Source of the DNA: Candidatus Riflebacteria bacterium HGW-Riflebacteria-1
GTDB lineage: Bacteria; Muiribacteriota; Ozemobacteria; Ozemobacterales; Ozemobacteraceae
Assembly (NCBI GenBank): GCA_002839445.1
Contig: PGYB01000005.1
Location: 482,357-546,356, forward strand
Reading direction: 5' to 3'
DNA: 64,000 bases
The notes beneath the pieces were generated by a model. That model was not told where the DNA came from. It did no database searches and saw only the letters and a program-made list of their open reading frames with translations. This document shows, piece after piece, positions 52,951-61,500 of this stretch. The first letter of the stretch is position 1, and every line of letters starts with the position of its first letter. The translations under genes were made by a program, and so were the position numbers.

Positions 52951-53486
52951 TTCTTACTCCCGGCCTGGTCGGTAAAAAAACGTACTGCTTCAGAAAATCT
53001 TGCTCGTTTTTGTGCATTGTTCTGGGCGATTTCCTGGATCTTCTCACGCTCAAACTGGTCGGGGTACTTTGCAGTATCGCTGGCAACCTCGATAATAGCG
53101 TCATAATCGGGCAGATATTTGACGCCAACCTTAACCCATGACCCTATTTCATCAGGCTTTTGGCCGGTTCTGGTGGCGAGAACCCGTATTTTTCTCGCCG
53201 CGCCGGGCTTGAGGCTGCTGAGAGTGCGCAAATTGGTCAGCACCTTGAGGTCTTTTGAGCTGTCAAAGTAAATCTCAAGATCACTGAGATTGCCGAGTGT
53301 GCTTTGCAGAATAACTGACAGCTGGAGCTTGCCAGTGCTGTCGAAATGCGAATCATTTACCAGCAAAGAAAGATTCGCCGGCAGTTGATAGCTGAACTGA
53401 TTGGTTGCCGCGCGCGCTGAAAACGTTGCAACGATCATTGCCGCAAGCGCAACCAGTAAAAACAATCCGGTGGACTGCATCTTCAT
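52947..53486 (-). CDS. Small secreted protein coupled to the metalloprotease
   Basis: 179 residues. Signal peptide (LFLLVALAAMIVATFSARAA). The middle is beta-rich and immunoglobulin-like (FSYQLPANLSLLVNDSHFDS, KLQLSVILQSTLGNLSDLEI, KIRVLATRTGQKPDEIGSWV). The C-terminal 40 residues are helical and charged. No family recognised. Its stop overlaps the metalloprotease start, so the two are translated together. It could be a chaperone, inhibitor or partner of the protease; that is inference. Confidence 0.72.
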   Translation of the reverse strand: MKMQSTGLFLLVALAAMIVATFSARAATNQFSYQLPANLSLLVNDSHFDSTGKLQLSVILQSTLGNLSDLEIYFDSSKDLKVLTNLRTLSSLKPGAARKIRVLATRTGQKPDEIGSWVKVGVKYLPDYDAIIEVASDTAKYPDQFEREKIQEIAQNNAQKRARFSEAVRFFTDQAGSKK

Positions 53487-53520
53487 AAGATTCTCTCCTG
53501 TTGTCGCTCAAGTCTGCGCT

Positions 53521-54075
53521 TTAACTGCCTGACTTAACTTTTGCCTCAAGGTCGCGCAACCGTTTGAGGATTTCAGCCATTTTCTCGTCGCCACCGTCTT
53601 CTGCCGGTTCGGGCTTTTCGGGCGTTGCCGACGACTGTGACTGCGACTGCTTTGGCATGAACGGGTTAAATGGCGATTGCATCCAGGGATTCTGAAAAGG
53701 CATCTGCGTCATCTGAGGCATTTGCGGTATGCCGGGCATGCCGGGAATGGACGGCATGGTAAAATTGCCTTCCTGAAAGCCTTTGTAGACGTCCATCATC
53801 CAGGGGAAAAACTTTTTAAAAAAGCTGTCGATCGTTTCTGGCGGCGACTGCAGAATCATCTGGTAAAAATAAGTGGGAAGCAGGTCGTAGCGCTCTTCGA
53901 GCAGAACCTGCATCAGGATATACTTGGTAATGTCTTTTCCGGTGCTCTTTTCGACAACTTTTACCTTGTCGCCGCGCTGTAAAAAATCGCGGATCTCTGT
54001 CAGTGAAACGTAGCGAGCCTCTTCGACACAATAAAGTCGGCGATTATCGTATTTTTTTATCAGTATTTCTTTCAC
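53521..54075 (-). CDS. phaR: PhaR-type PHA accumulation regulator
   Basis: 184 residues; GTG start with GAGG six bases upstream, inside the end of the preceding gene (32-base overlap). The N-terminal DNA-binding domain is diagnostic: IKKYDNRRLYCVEEARYVSL, then TEIRDFLQRGDKVKVVEKST and GKDITKYILMQVLLEE. It is followed by a PHB-accumulation-type helix (LPTYFYQMILQSPPETIDSF). The tail is Met/Pro/Gln-rich (MPSIPGMPGIPQMPQMTQMP), unusual for the family. PhaR represses phasin genes and also binds PHA granules, which relieves repression. It is 13 kb from the PHA cluster. Confidence 0.92.
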   Translation of the reverse strand: MKEILIKKYDNRRLYCVEEARYVSLTEIRDFLQRGDKVKVVEKSTGKDITKYILMQVLLEERYDLLPTYFYQMILQSPPETIDSFFKKFFPWMMDVYKGFQEGNFTMPSIPGMPGIPQMPQMTQMPFQNPWMQSPFNPFMPKQSQSQSSATPEKPEPAEDGGDEKMAEILKRLRDLEAKVKSGS

Positions 54076-55369
54076 TGAGAACCTCGGCTATGTGATTAAG
54101 TGCGGCGGGAACAATGGTTAAGCCTACATGGTGCGTATCGAACACCTTGACGCTTGCAACCCTGGCGCCTCTTGCCTGCAGTCCCTTTGTGTAAGTGGCA
54201 CTTTTCAGGAACAGAACGCCATCGCTTTTGTCGGCAAACTCTCCGACCGGCACTTCAAACCAGAAAAACTTCACCTTGTCTATGGCCTGTTTGGAGCCGG
54301 CGAGAACATGGCAGGTAACCGAGGGATCCACGCCTTTTTCGTTGAGCAATCTTATCACATCGCCGCCTTCCTGTATAGCACGGTCGATACCGTCTGATAC
54401 CAGAAGGGTTGAAACACCGCCATTATAAAGTGCCGAACGGGTCTGATTGAGATCGGAAGTCATGCTCTGGTTGCTGAAATCGATTCCGTCTTTGACCCAG
54501 TTGTGCAGCATCTGAAACTGACCCGGAAAAAGCTTGTTGTGATGAAAGTTGTCGACAAACATGCCCTGCCAGAGCATCGATTCGGGCCCGAGCGGAGCGG
54601 CCAGATTCTGCTGTTTAACCGTGAAGTTATAGGCGTAGTATCTAAAAGCTGTGTCAATACCCTTGAGAGGGGAGGCTACAAAGATTGCTTTGCGTATATC
54701 TTTGCGGAAAGGGGTGATCCATTTGTAGTCATGAATGTTCGCGCCTAGATCTGACGCGTAAATTCTTACCGGCATCGCGCCTTTGCTGTGAGCGATAACA
54801 TCTACCTTTTCGCTGCCGGTCACTGATTTAATGCGTGTTATTGCGTTGGCCAGCTGCTGTGCCTGAAGGAAATTGCAGCCGTGCGGGTGCGAAAAAGTTA
54901 TCGCAAAAACTGAGAAGCCCTGTTTGACCAGATGCTGCATGAGGCCGGGCTTGACAATGTTCCCGTCTTCAGGCACGTCGAACGACCAGGGGTGACAAAA
55001 GCCACGGCAGGCGTTGTCGCCAGCGCCATGTACCAGCAAAACCGGGGTTTTATAGTTGGTTTTGTTCCAGTTCTGGGCAAAATGCAGCAGAAAATTGCGT
55101 GAATGCGGCTTGTTAGTGTTGAACGCCTTCTGGATAATGCTGTGATTCTGCCGGCTCTTTAAATGAAAATTTTCGGCAGTGAAATGCGGGTCGGTATCTT
55201 CGAGCAGTTCGATGCGCTCCCACGGGTTTGAGTCGCGCCCGGTTACTTCGCTGACAACTAACAGCTCAGCATGAACTGCGGCGGTGGCGATAAAGGCCAG
55301 TAAAAACAGGCAGCAATAAACTGCCCGAAAAATCTGAGTCGAAAAAAAGCTGCTGCTATTCTTATTCAC
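54044..55369 (-). CDS. Secreted lipase-like alpha/beta hydrolase upstream of phaR
   Basis: 441 residues with a signal peptide (LFLLAFIATAAVHA). GTG start with AAGG ten bases upstream. Alpha/beta-hydrolase features: oxyanion segment PVLLVHGAGDNAC, nucleophile Ser195 in the box DVIAHSKGAMPVR, and a His near the C-terminus in FDTHHVGLTIVP. The A-H-S-x-G box is like that of secreted triacylglycerol lipases. Because its gene overlaps phaR, an extracellular PHA depolymerase or polyester esterase is a reasonable alternative. Several Cys near the active site (NACRGFCHPW, HPHGCNF) could form disulfides. Confidence 0.82.
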   Translation of the reverse strand: MNKNSSSFFSTQIFRAVYCCLFLLAFIATAAVHAELLVVSEVTGRDSNPWERIELLEDTDPHFTAENFHLKSRQNHSIIQKAFNTNKPHSRNFLLHFAQNWNKTNYKTPVLLVHGAGDNACRGFCHPWSFDVPEDGNIVKPGLMQHLVKQGFSVFAITFSHPHGCNFLQAQQLANAITRIKSVTGSEKVDVIAHSKGAMPVRIYASDLGANIHDYKWITPFRKDIRKAIFVASPLKGIDTAFRYYAYNFTVKQQNLAAPLGPESMLWQGMFVDNFHHNKLFPGQFQMLHNWVKDGIDFSNQSMTSDLNQTRSALYNGGVSTLLVSDGIDRAIQEGGDVIRLLNEKGVDPSVTCHVLAGSKQAIDKVKFFWFEVPVGEFADKSDGVLFLKSATYTKGLQARGARVASVKVFDTHHVGLTIVPAALNHIAEVLSERNTDKKIR

Positions 55370-55624
55370 TTACTCTATACCTTCCCTTATCAGGAAATAC
55401 TGTCCTATGCTGTCAGAGAGCGCTTCGAACGGTTATTAGCTAGTCAATACGATTGAGTTCAAACGAAGCGCACCCGGAAAACTTTCTGTAAAATAAATTC
55501 TAACCGAAAAAAGTCATATTTCCAAGGGGCAGTACCAGATTATTTTATCTTTTTTTGTAATGAATCGGTACATTGGGCGCTGCCGCGTTTCTCATTTTGC
55601 CCTGCATAGAAAAATTGCGTAGTA

Positions 55625-55652
55625 ACTAGTGACTAGTTAACTGGTCACTAGT
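55625..55652. promoter_or_regulatory. 28-base near-perfect palindrome between divergent genes
   Basis: Arms ACTAGTGAC and GTCACTAGT are perfect, and the centre TAGTTAACTG is symmetric except for one pair. It lies between the secreted lipase-like gene (minus) and a membrane protein gene (plus), a typical place for a dimeric repressor site. The rest of the 414-base gap 55370-55783 shows nothing else I can name. Confidence 0.55.
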
Positions 55653-55783
55653 ATTCAGCAACTATGCAATTGCCCAGATTCAGCCGCGCGCCCGGCATAA
55701 GAAGTAAGTCCTGGATAGAATTCTTAACTCGATTTGTTAAAGTCAACTTTACAGAGGGCTATCCAGGGGGTAACATATTTCGT

Positions 55784-56212
55784 ATGACTAATGAGCCGAA
55801 TGATGCAAACAGCGACGTTACTCCTGAACTGGTGCAAAAACTCCAGGATGTAAAAGACCGTTGTGCGCCGCCACATCGCATGCATTTTAAGACGTGCTAT
55901 ATTTTCCTGTTCGTCGCTTCGATGATTGTTTACTTTTCACATTTGCTGGTATCTGATGCCATAGACTGGGATTCACTTCGTTACAGTCACGGCCTTCTGC
56001 CTCTTGATGTCTTGATGCTGCGCAATCCCATAGTTCCAACCATGCTGCCAGCGCTTGTCGTTCTTTTTGCTGTGTTGTCGGCAAAATTCAAATCATTGCG
56101 CTCTGCAAACTTTCTGGTCTGGTTCACACTTTTTCTATTCGGCCTCTCGGCGCTTCATACCTGGGTGCTTGGCATGTTCATCTTTTTTATGATGGGGAGA
56201 GTCGGCCCGTAA
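55784..56212 (+). CDS. Small three-helix membrane protein, unrecognised
   Basis: 142 residues from the ATG at 55784; a longer frame from 55664 has no ribosome site and odd composition, while an AGGGGG lies 13 bases before 55784. Three to four hydrophobic segments are seen (CYIFLFVASMIVYFSHLLV, MLPALVVLFAVLSA, FLVWFTLFLFGLSALHTWVL). The N-terminus is polar and acidic. It lies before the Ehr operon in the same orientation but 229 bases away. No function can be assigned. Confidence 0.6.
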   Translation: MTNEPNDANSDVTPELVQKLQDVKDRCAPPHRMHFKTCYIFLFVASMIVYFSHLLVSDAIDWDSLRYSHGLLPLDVLMLRNPIVPTMLPALVVLFAVLSAKFKSLRSANFLVWFTLFLFGLSALHTWVLGMFIFFMMGRVGP

Positions 56213-56352
56213 AAGTCGGGTGGATACGCACAGTTCAGCGTATATCCGGCAGACGACCTGAATTTGCTCGCAAGTGCTACTGCCGTTGTCCTCGCTGCTT
56301 CTTGTGATATGATTCACAAGCGGGTGTGCTCTGTGTTTTTTTGTAAAAACTC

Positions 56353-56405
56353 TTGCCAAACTGGCAAAACAGGCGTAGTAGTGCTGCGTGCAGATTATTC
56401 TGCAC
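56353..56405 (+). promoter_or_regulatory. Two inverted repeats in the leader of the Ehr operon
   Basis: TTGCCA-N3-TGGCAA (56353-56367) and GTGCAGA-N4-TCTGCAC (56388-56405) are perfect inverted repeats within 90 bases of the first start codon. They could be operators or transcript hairpins. No clear sigma-54 or sigma-70 pair was recognised. Confidence 0.45.
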
Positions 56406-56441
56406 TTGAAATAACTGGCAGATGCCTTTCAGGAACAAATT

Positions 56442-58430
56442 ATGCAGCAGTATCTGATTGCAATCGCTTTAATCACGGTCGGCGGTATTCTCGCGCCGGT
56501 CATCAGAAAACATCGGGATGTCAGTAATATTGTCGGCGCCGGCTCTGCGATCATCGGGGCGTTGCTCGCGTTATTGCCTGTATTGAAAGTTTTGTTCTCA
56601 GGCGCTGATTTTCCGGTATTGTTGCTCAGCCTGCCACTTGGGGAAGCCAGCCTCAAGCTCGATGCTGTTTCGGCATTTTTTGCGCTGCCGGTTCTTGTGC
56701 TGCTGCCGGTTACCGCTCTATTCTCGGGTGCGGTATCCCGCCAGGAAAAGTATGGCGCTGATGGCTACTGGTTTTTCTTCAATACATTGGGCGCAGCAAT
56801 GCTGCTGCTATTGATTGCGGCGAATGGTGTGGTTTTTCTTGTTGCCTGGGAAATTATGTCAGTTGCCGCTTTCTTTTTGATTACGCATCGTGACGAGATT
56901 GCCACAGCGCGCAGTGCCGGTTGGAAGTTTCTCATCGCCAGTCACATCGGAACTGCTGCCTTGATGCTGTTGTTTGCGCTGCTTGCCGCCAGTTCCGGCA
57001 GTCTGGAATTCTCGCAGTTTGCCGTGGCGCACTTTACTACAGGCATGGGTTCACTGGCGTTTTTTCTGGCTCTTTTTGGTTTTGGCGTCAAGGTCGGACT
57101 GCTGCCTCTGCATGTCTGGATGCCTGACTCTTATACATACGCTGATGCCCCGGTTTCGGCTCTGTTGTCTGGCGCGATGAGCAAGATGGGATTTTATGGC
57201 CTGCTGCGCGTATTGATGCTGTTGCCTGCTCCGGCTGCTTCATGGGGCTGGGTGCTGGTTATCGGCGGGTTGTTGACCGGAATTTTTGCGATGATTACCG
57301 CTCTGGCACAGTCTGATCTGAAAAAGGTCATCTCATACAGCAGCATGGAAAACGCCGGGATCATTCTTATGGCTATCGGTTGCTCGGCTTTGGCCATGAG
57401 CTGGAAACAGCCGCTTATCGCCGGTATTGCCATGGTGGGAGCTCTTCTGCATGTGCTGAACCATTCGGTATGCAAGGGGCTGCTTTTTCTTGGCTCGGGA
57501 GCAGTTTCCTGGGGGCTTGGCACGCGCAAACTCGAATTGATGGGCGGTCTGGCTAAAAAAATGCCATTCACCGCGGTTTGTTTTGCGATCGCGTCAGCGG
57601 CTATTTCCGGGTTACCGCCCTTTAACAATTTTGTCAGTGAATTTATTATTTTTATTGCCGGCCTGCAGACAGCTACTATTGAAGACCCCGCCGCTCTGCT
57701 GCTGGCTGCCATTGTTCTCGCCGGGTTGGCCCTGATTGGCGGTCTGGCAGTAGCGACATTTGCCAGAACTTTCGGGCTGGTTTTTCTCGGGGCTTCAAGA
57801 CACGACAAGAAACAGGAGATCAACGAGATCACACCTCTGGTGCGCGCTCCATTTATAATTCTGATGTTGCTTGTTGGTGTGTTGACTGTGGCCTCTCCAT
57901 GGCTGCTCAAGCCAATTCATGCGGTTGCGCTGCTCATCATGAAAGACCACGCAGGAATTTCAGCGACAGCTTCACCGGTCGAATTTTTGCAGCAGCCGAT
58001 AATTATGGTTGTGCAGTTCTCACTGGCTTTGCTGGTGCTGGTAATCGCCGGCTGGCAAATTCGTCAGCGCTTTTTCAGCGAGGGTGACCGCAGCGACCGT
58101 ATGACCTGGGACTGCGGCTACGCTGAGCCAGATGCCAGAATTCAATATACTTCGTCCTCTTTCTCGCAGACAATTGTCGATCTTTTCTCGGCAATCATCA
58201 GGCCATACAAACACGGCGAGAAGGTTTCCGGGCTGTTTCCGCAGCACGCCAGCTTCAGAACCGACGCTCCTGATTCTTTTCTACGCTACCTTTTTATACC
58301 GCTTTTTGGTCTTGTTGACCGCGGTCTACGGCCGTTCAGGGCGCTGCAACACGGCCGTCTGCATCTCTATATCTGCTATGTGGCTATTACGCTTCTGGTA
58401 TTGCTGATCTGGAAGGTGGTGGTGCTATGA
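56442..58430 (+). CDS. hyfB: Hydrogenase-4 component B-like antiporter subunit
   Basis: 662 residues, about 14-16 membrane helices, homologous to HyfB/HycC and to NuoL/MrpA antiporter subunits. The proton-translocation block is conserved: FGVKVGLLPLHVWMPDSYTY then ADAPVSALLSGAMSKMGFYG. So is SSMENAGIILMAIG. The C-terminal extension (TWDCGYAEPDARIQYTSSSF, PYKHGEKVSGLFPQ) is specific to HyfB-like proteins. It is the first gene of a six-gene run in which most starts overlap the preceding stop, and has ribosome site AGGAA. In this complex it would pump or admit ions driven by electron transfer. Confidence 0.92.
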   Translation: MQQYLIAIALITVGGILAPVIRKHRDVSNIVGAGSAIIGALLALLPVLKVLFSGADFPVLLLSLPLGEASLKLDAVSAFFALPVLVLLPVTALFSGAVSRQEKYGADGYWFFFNTLGAAMLLLLIAANGVVFLVAWEIMSVAAFFLITHRDEIATARSAGWKFLIASHIGTAALMLLFALLAASSGSLEFSQFAVAHFTTGMGSLAFFLALFGFGVKVGLLPLHVWMPDSYTYADAPVSALLSGAMSKMGFYGLLRVLMLLPAPAASWGWVLVIGGLLTGIFAMITALAQSDLKKVISYSSMENAGIILMAIGCSALAMSWKQPLIAGIAMVGALLHVLNHSVCKGLLFLGSGAVSWGLGTRKLELMGGLAKKMPFTAVCFAIASAAISGLPPFNNFVSEFIIFIAGLQTATIEDPAALLLAAIVLAGLALIGGLAVATFARTFGLVFLGASRHDKKQEINEITPLVRAPFIILMLLVGVLTVASPWLLKPIHAVALLIMKDHAGISATASPVEFLQQPIIMVVQFSLALLVLVIAGWQIRQRFFSEGDRSDRMTWDCGYAEPDARIQYTSSSFSQTIVDLFSAIIRPYKHGEKVSGLFPQHASFRTDAPDSFLRYLFIPLFGLVDRGLRPFRALQHGRLHLYICYVAITLLVLLIWKVVVL

Positions 58431-59347
58431 TCAGTCCCTTGTCTATCATATTCTGGCTGTTAATGATGCTTATGGCGCCAGTGCTGCCAGGTGTTATCAA
58501 CAAAACCAAGGCCTTCTTTGCCGGTCGTCAGGGTCCGCCAGTGTTTCAGCTCTATTATGACATCAGCAAGCTGTTGCGCAAGACCTCGGTCTACAGCGAA
58601 ACCTCTACTGTCGTGACGCGCCTCGCACCTCTGGCAATCTTGTTTTCGACTCTGGCTGCTGCTCTGCTGGTGCCGATAGCGTTCAGAAGCGCCGGGCTGT
58701 CTTTCGCTGGCGATATCATTCTGCTCGCGTATCTACTGGGCATTGGCCGGTTTTTTATGGTTCTGGCAGCTCTCGATAGAGGCTCAGCCTTTGAAGGAAT
58801 GGGCGCCGCCCGCGAAGTGCTCTACAGCGCTCTGGCAGAGCCAGCATTGTTCTGCGGTCTGCTGGTGCTGATCAACGAGACATCGCAGATAAGCCTTTCT
58901 GGTATCTATGAGAAGCTGACTACAGAATTCTGGCTGGAAAACCCGGCAACACTTCTGCTTATCGCAACGAGCTGGATGATAATTCTTCTCGTCGAGAATG
59001 CGCGAATACCCATTGATGACCCGAATACCCATCTTGAACTGACGATGATTCACGAGGTTATGATTCTTGACTACAGCAGCAAGGATCTCGCCCTGATCGA
59101 ATTTGCCAGTGCCGTGAAACTGGCTGTTTTCAGCAGTCTTCTGGTTGGCCTGGTATTTAGCTGCCAGGGTATGTCGGTGCTGGTACAGCTGGCCGTTTTT
59201 GTTGCCGGGATGCTGCTGGTAAGCATTATCATTGGCGCTATCGAGTCTTCAATCGCCAGAATGAAGCTGTTACACATACCAAAATTTATTGTGGGATCGG
59301 GCGCGCTGGCGATAATCGCGCTGATTCTCAAACTCTCAGGAAACTAA
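58427..59347 (+). CDS. hyfC: HyfC/HycD/NuoH-like membrane anchor subunit
   Basis: 306 residues, about eight helices. The conserved amphipathic start VINKTKAFFAGRQGPPVFQL, the loop VENARIPIDDPNTHLELTMI and HEVMILDYSSKDLALIE are those of NuoH/HyfC, the subunit that links the soluble module to the membrane arm. The ATG overlaps the hyfB stop as ATGA. Confidence 0.94.
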   Translation: MISPLSIIFWLLMMLMAPVLPGVINKTKAFFAGRQGPPVFQLYYDISKLLRKTSVYSETSTVVTRLAPLAILFSTLAAALLVPIAFRSAGLSFAGDIILLAYLLGIGRFFMVLAALDRGSAFEGMGAAREVLYSALAEPALFCGLLVLINETSQISLSGIYEKLTTEFWLENPATLLLIATSWMIILLVENARIPIDDPNTHLELTMIHEVMILDYSSKDLALIEFASAVKLAVFSSLLVGLVFSCQGMSVLVQLAVFVAGMLLVSIIIGAIESSIARMKLLHIPKFIVGSGALAIIALILKLSGN

Positions 59348-59350
59348 CTT

Positions 59351-60025
59351 ATGAACAGCATAGCTGCATTACTAGCCATAACTTGCCTGTTTCTCCTCGG
59401 TTCTAGCCGACTTCTCGTATCAATACGCATGGTCGCTTTCCAGGGAGTTCTGCTCGGCATCATGCCTCTTCTCGCCGCCGGCTCTCATCATCTCGGTATG
59501 GGTGCGTTCGCTCTTTGTCTGACCAATATCGGTCTCAAAAGCATTCTTCTACCATGGCTGCTTCGTACCGCCCTTTTTACCTCGGGAACTCGCCGCGAGA
59601 TCGAGCCATTTATCGGGTTTGGTGCGTCGATCATGTCAGGAGTCGTTCTGCTGGCTATTTCTGGCTATATCGTCAAGCGTCTGGAAACCACTGCCCAGCT
59701 CAGTTCTTCGATCACCCTGATTGCCGGTTTCTTTATGGTCTTTACTGGCCTTTTTCTGCTTATTACAAGGCGCAAGGCACTGACGCAGACTCTCGGCTTT
59801 CTGGTTCTCGAAAATGGCGTGTTTACCACCGGCTTAAGCCTGGGCAGCGAATTCTCTGTCTATGTCGAGCTTGGCATTCTGCTCGACGTCTTCGTTGGTA
59901 TTTTTCTCATGGGCATCATGCTGTTTCACATTGACAAGGAATTCGACCACCTCGATGTCGACCGCTTTAATGAGCTTTCTGATCTGACTATCGATGTCAG
60001 TGAGACTGAGGAGGTAAGCGAATGA
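59351..60025 (+). CDS. hyfE: HyfE-like membrane subunit
   Basis: 224 residues with about six helices, like hydrogenase-4 component E, a NuoK-related protein. Recognisable parts are TNIGLKSILLPWLLRTALFT, GFLVLENGVFTTGLSLGSEF and LGILLDVFVGIFLMGIMLFH. The polar C-terminus (FDHLDVDRFNELSDLT) is also typical. It lies 3 bp behind hyfC and overlaps hyfF as ATGA. Confidence 0.9.
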   Translation: MNSIAALLAITCLFLLGSSRLLVSIRMVAFQGVLLGIMPLLAAGSHHLGMGAFALCLTNIGLKSILLPWLLRTALFTSGTRREIEPFIGFGASIMSGVVLLAISGYIVKRLETTAQLSSSITLIAGFFMVFTGLFLLITRRKALTQTLGFLVLENGVFTTGLSLGSEFSVYVELGILLDVFVGIFLMGIMLFHIDKEFDHLDVDRFNELSDLTIDVSETEEVSE

Positions 60026-61500
60026 CCACTGCTTATGCGCTTATCATCATGCCGGTTATCACTGGCATCATATCACTGTTTATCAGTTCTGAACGCGCGC
60101 GCCGCAATCTTCTGGTAATTGTCGCCTTCGCGCATCTGTTTATCAGTATCAGACTCTGTTCTGGCTCTGCTGGCGAACTCAATGGTGTCTGGCTAGGTCT
60201 TGATCAACTTGGCCGAATGTTTCTGATGATTACCAGCCTGTTGTTTGCTGGCTCGGCAATATACTCAACGGTCTATCTCGACAAACACCCGCATTTTAAC
60301 GGTCCGGCCATTGCCGGTCTGCGCATGCCGGCAAACAGCAATGCCATCTTCGCGGCCTGTATGCAGTTTTTTCTCGCTGCCATGACTCTGTCGATTTTGA
60401 GCATGCACTTTGGTCTGCAGTGGATCGGCATCGAAGCGACCACGCTGGCCAGCACGCCATTGATCTATTACCACCGCAACAAGCGTTCTCTCGAAGCAGC
60501 CTGGAAATACATGATTCTGTGCTCAGTAGGCATCGCACTCGCGCTTATGGGCGTGTTTTTTCTGGCCATGACTACTTCTTCGCATGTGCAGCAGTTTACC
60601 CCGGCCGGTCTGGTTCTCTTTGCCGGGTATCTCAAGATCGAATGGCTGAAGGTTGCTTTTATCTTTTTTCTTGTCGGCTATGGCACAAAAATGGGTCTGG
60701 CGCCGATGCATAACTGGCTGCCTGACGCGCACAGTGAGTCACCGTCGCCGGTTTCGGCCGTTCTTTCGGGTGCGTTGCTCAACTGCGCGTTTCTGGGTAT
60801 TCTCAGAATATACAAAGTCTGTGCGGCCGTTCCAGAGGCTGCTTCTTTTGCCAGCGAGATGCTGATCATCTTCGGGCTTATGTCTCTGGCGGTTTCCGGT
60901 ATTTTTATTCTGCGCCAGCCTGATTACAAAAGAATGCTCGCCTATTCAAGTGTCGAACACATGGGCATACTGGCCCTTGGTGTTGGACTTGGCGGTTCGG
61001 CCATTGCCGCAGCCATGCTGCATGCTATTGGGCATTCGCTGGCTAAAGCCTCGCTGTTTCTGCTTTCCGGCAACATTCTGGCGGTGTATGCCAGTAAGAA
61101 GGTCGAAGATATCAAAGGTTTGCTCAAGACCATGCCAATTACCGGCGCCTTGTGGCTGACCGGCTTTCTGGCGATCACTGGCACTCCTCCGTTTACCACC
61201 TTTAACAGCGAATTCGCGATCTTGCGGGTTGCCGTGCAATCGCGCAGCTGGACAGTCGCTGTTCTCTATCTGCTCTTTCTGCTTCTCGTTTTTGTCGGCA
61301 TGCTGACGTCATTTATGCATATGAGTCTCGGCAAGGAAGGCGAGAAAGAGGTCGATGGCAGCGCCGGAGAATCAATCTGGCAGGTTTTCACGCCAGCGGT
61401 TTTTCTCTGCGTTGCTCTGCTGCTTGGTGTGTATTTGCCCGACTTCATACGCGACACCATAAATGGCGCGGCTTTTCTGCTTGGAGGTAAGGCACTGTGA
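60022..61500 (+). CDS. hyfF: HyfF-like antiporter subunit
   Basis: 492 residues, about 13-14 helices, a second NuoN/MrpD-like subunit. The core is YGTKMGLAPMHNWLPDAHSE, SPSPVSAVLSGALLNCAFLG and YSSVEHMGILALGVGLGGSA. The acidic and basic residues of the half-channels sit in these helices. With HyfB it gives the complex two ion-translocating subunits. Its stop overlaps the GTG of the large-subunit gene. Confidence 0.92.
   Translation: MTTAYALIIMPVITGIISLFISSERARRNLLVIVAFAHLFISIRLCSGSAGELNGVWLGLDQLGRMFLMITSLLFAGSAIYSTVYLDKHPHFNGPAIAGLRMPANSNAIFAACMQFFLAAMTLSILSMHFGLQWIGIEATTLASTPLIYYHRNKRSLEAAWKYMILCSVGIALALMGVFFLAMTTSSHVQQFTPAGLVLFAGYLKIEWLKVAFIFFLVGYGTKMGLAPMHNWLPDAHSESPSPVSAVLSGALLNCAFLGILRIYKVCAAVPEAASFASEMLIIFGLMSLAVSGIFILRQPDYKRMLAYSSVEHMGILALGVGLGGSAIAAAMLHAIGHSLAKASLFLLSGNILAVYASKKVEDIKGLLKTMPITGALWLTGFLAITGTPPFTTFNSEFAILRVAVQSRSWTVAVLYLLFLLLVFVGMLTSFMHMSLGKEGEKEVDGSAGESIWQVFTPAVFLCVALLLGVYLPDFIRDTINGAAFLLGGKAL

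Noticed and set aside
54128..54397. Plus-strand frames over the lipase-like gene
   Set aside because: Antisense shadows of a minus-strand gene with signal peptide and hydrolase motifs.
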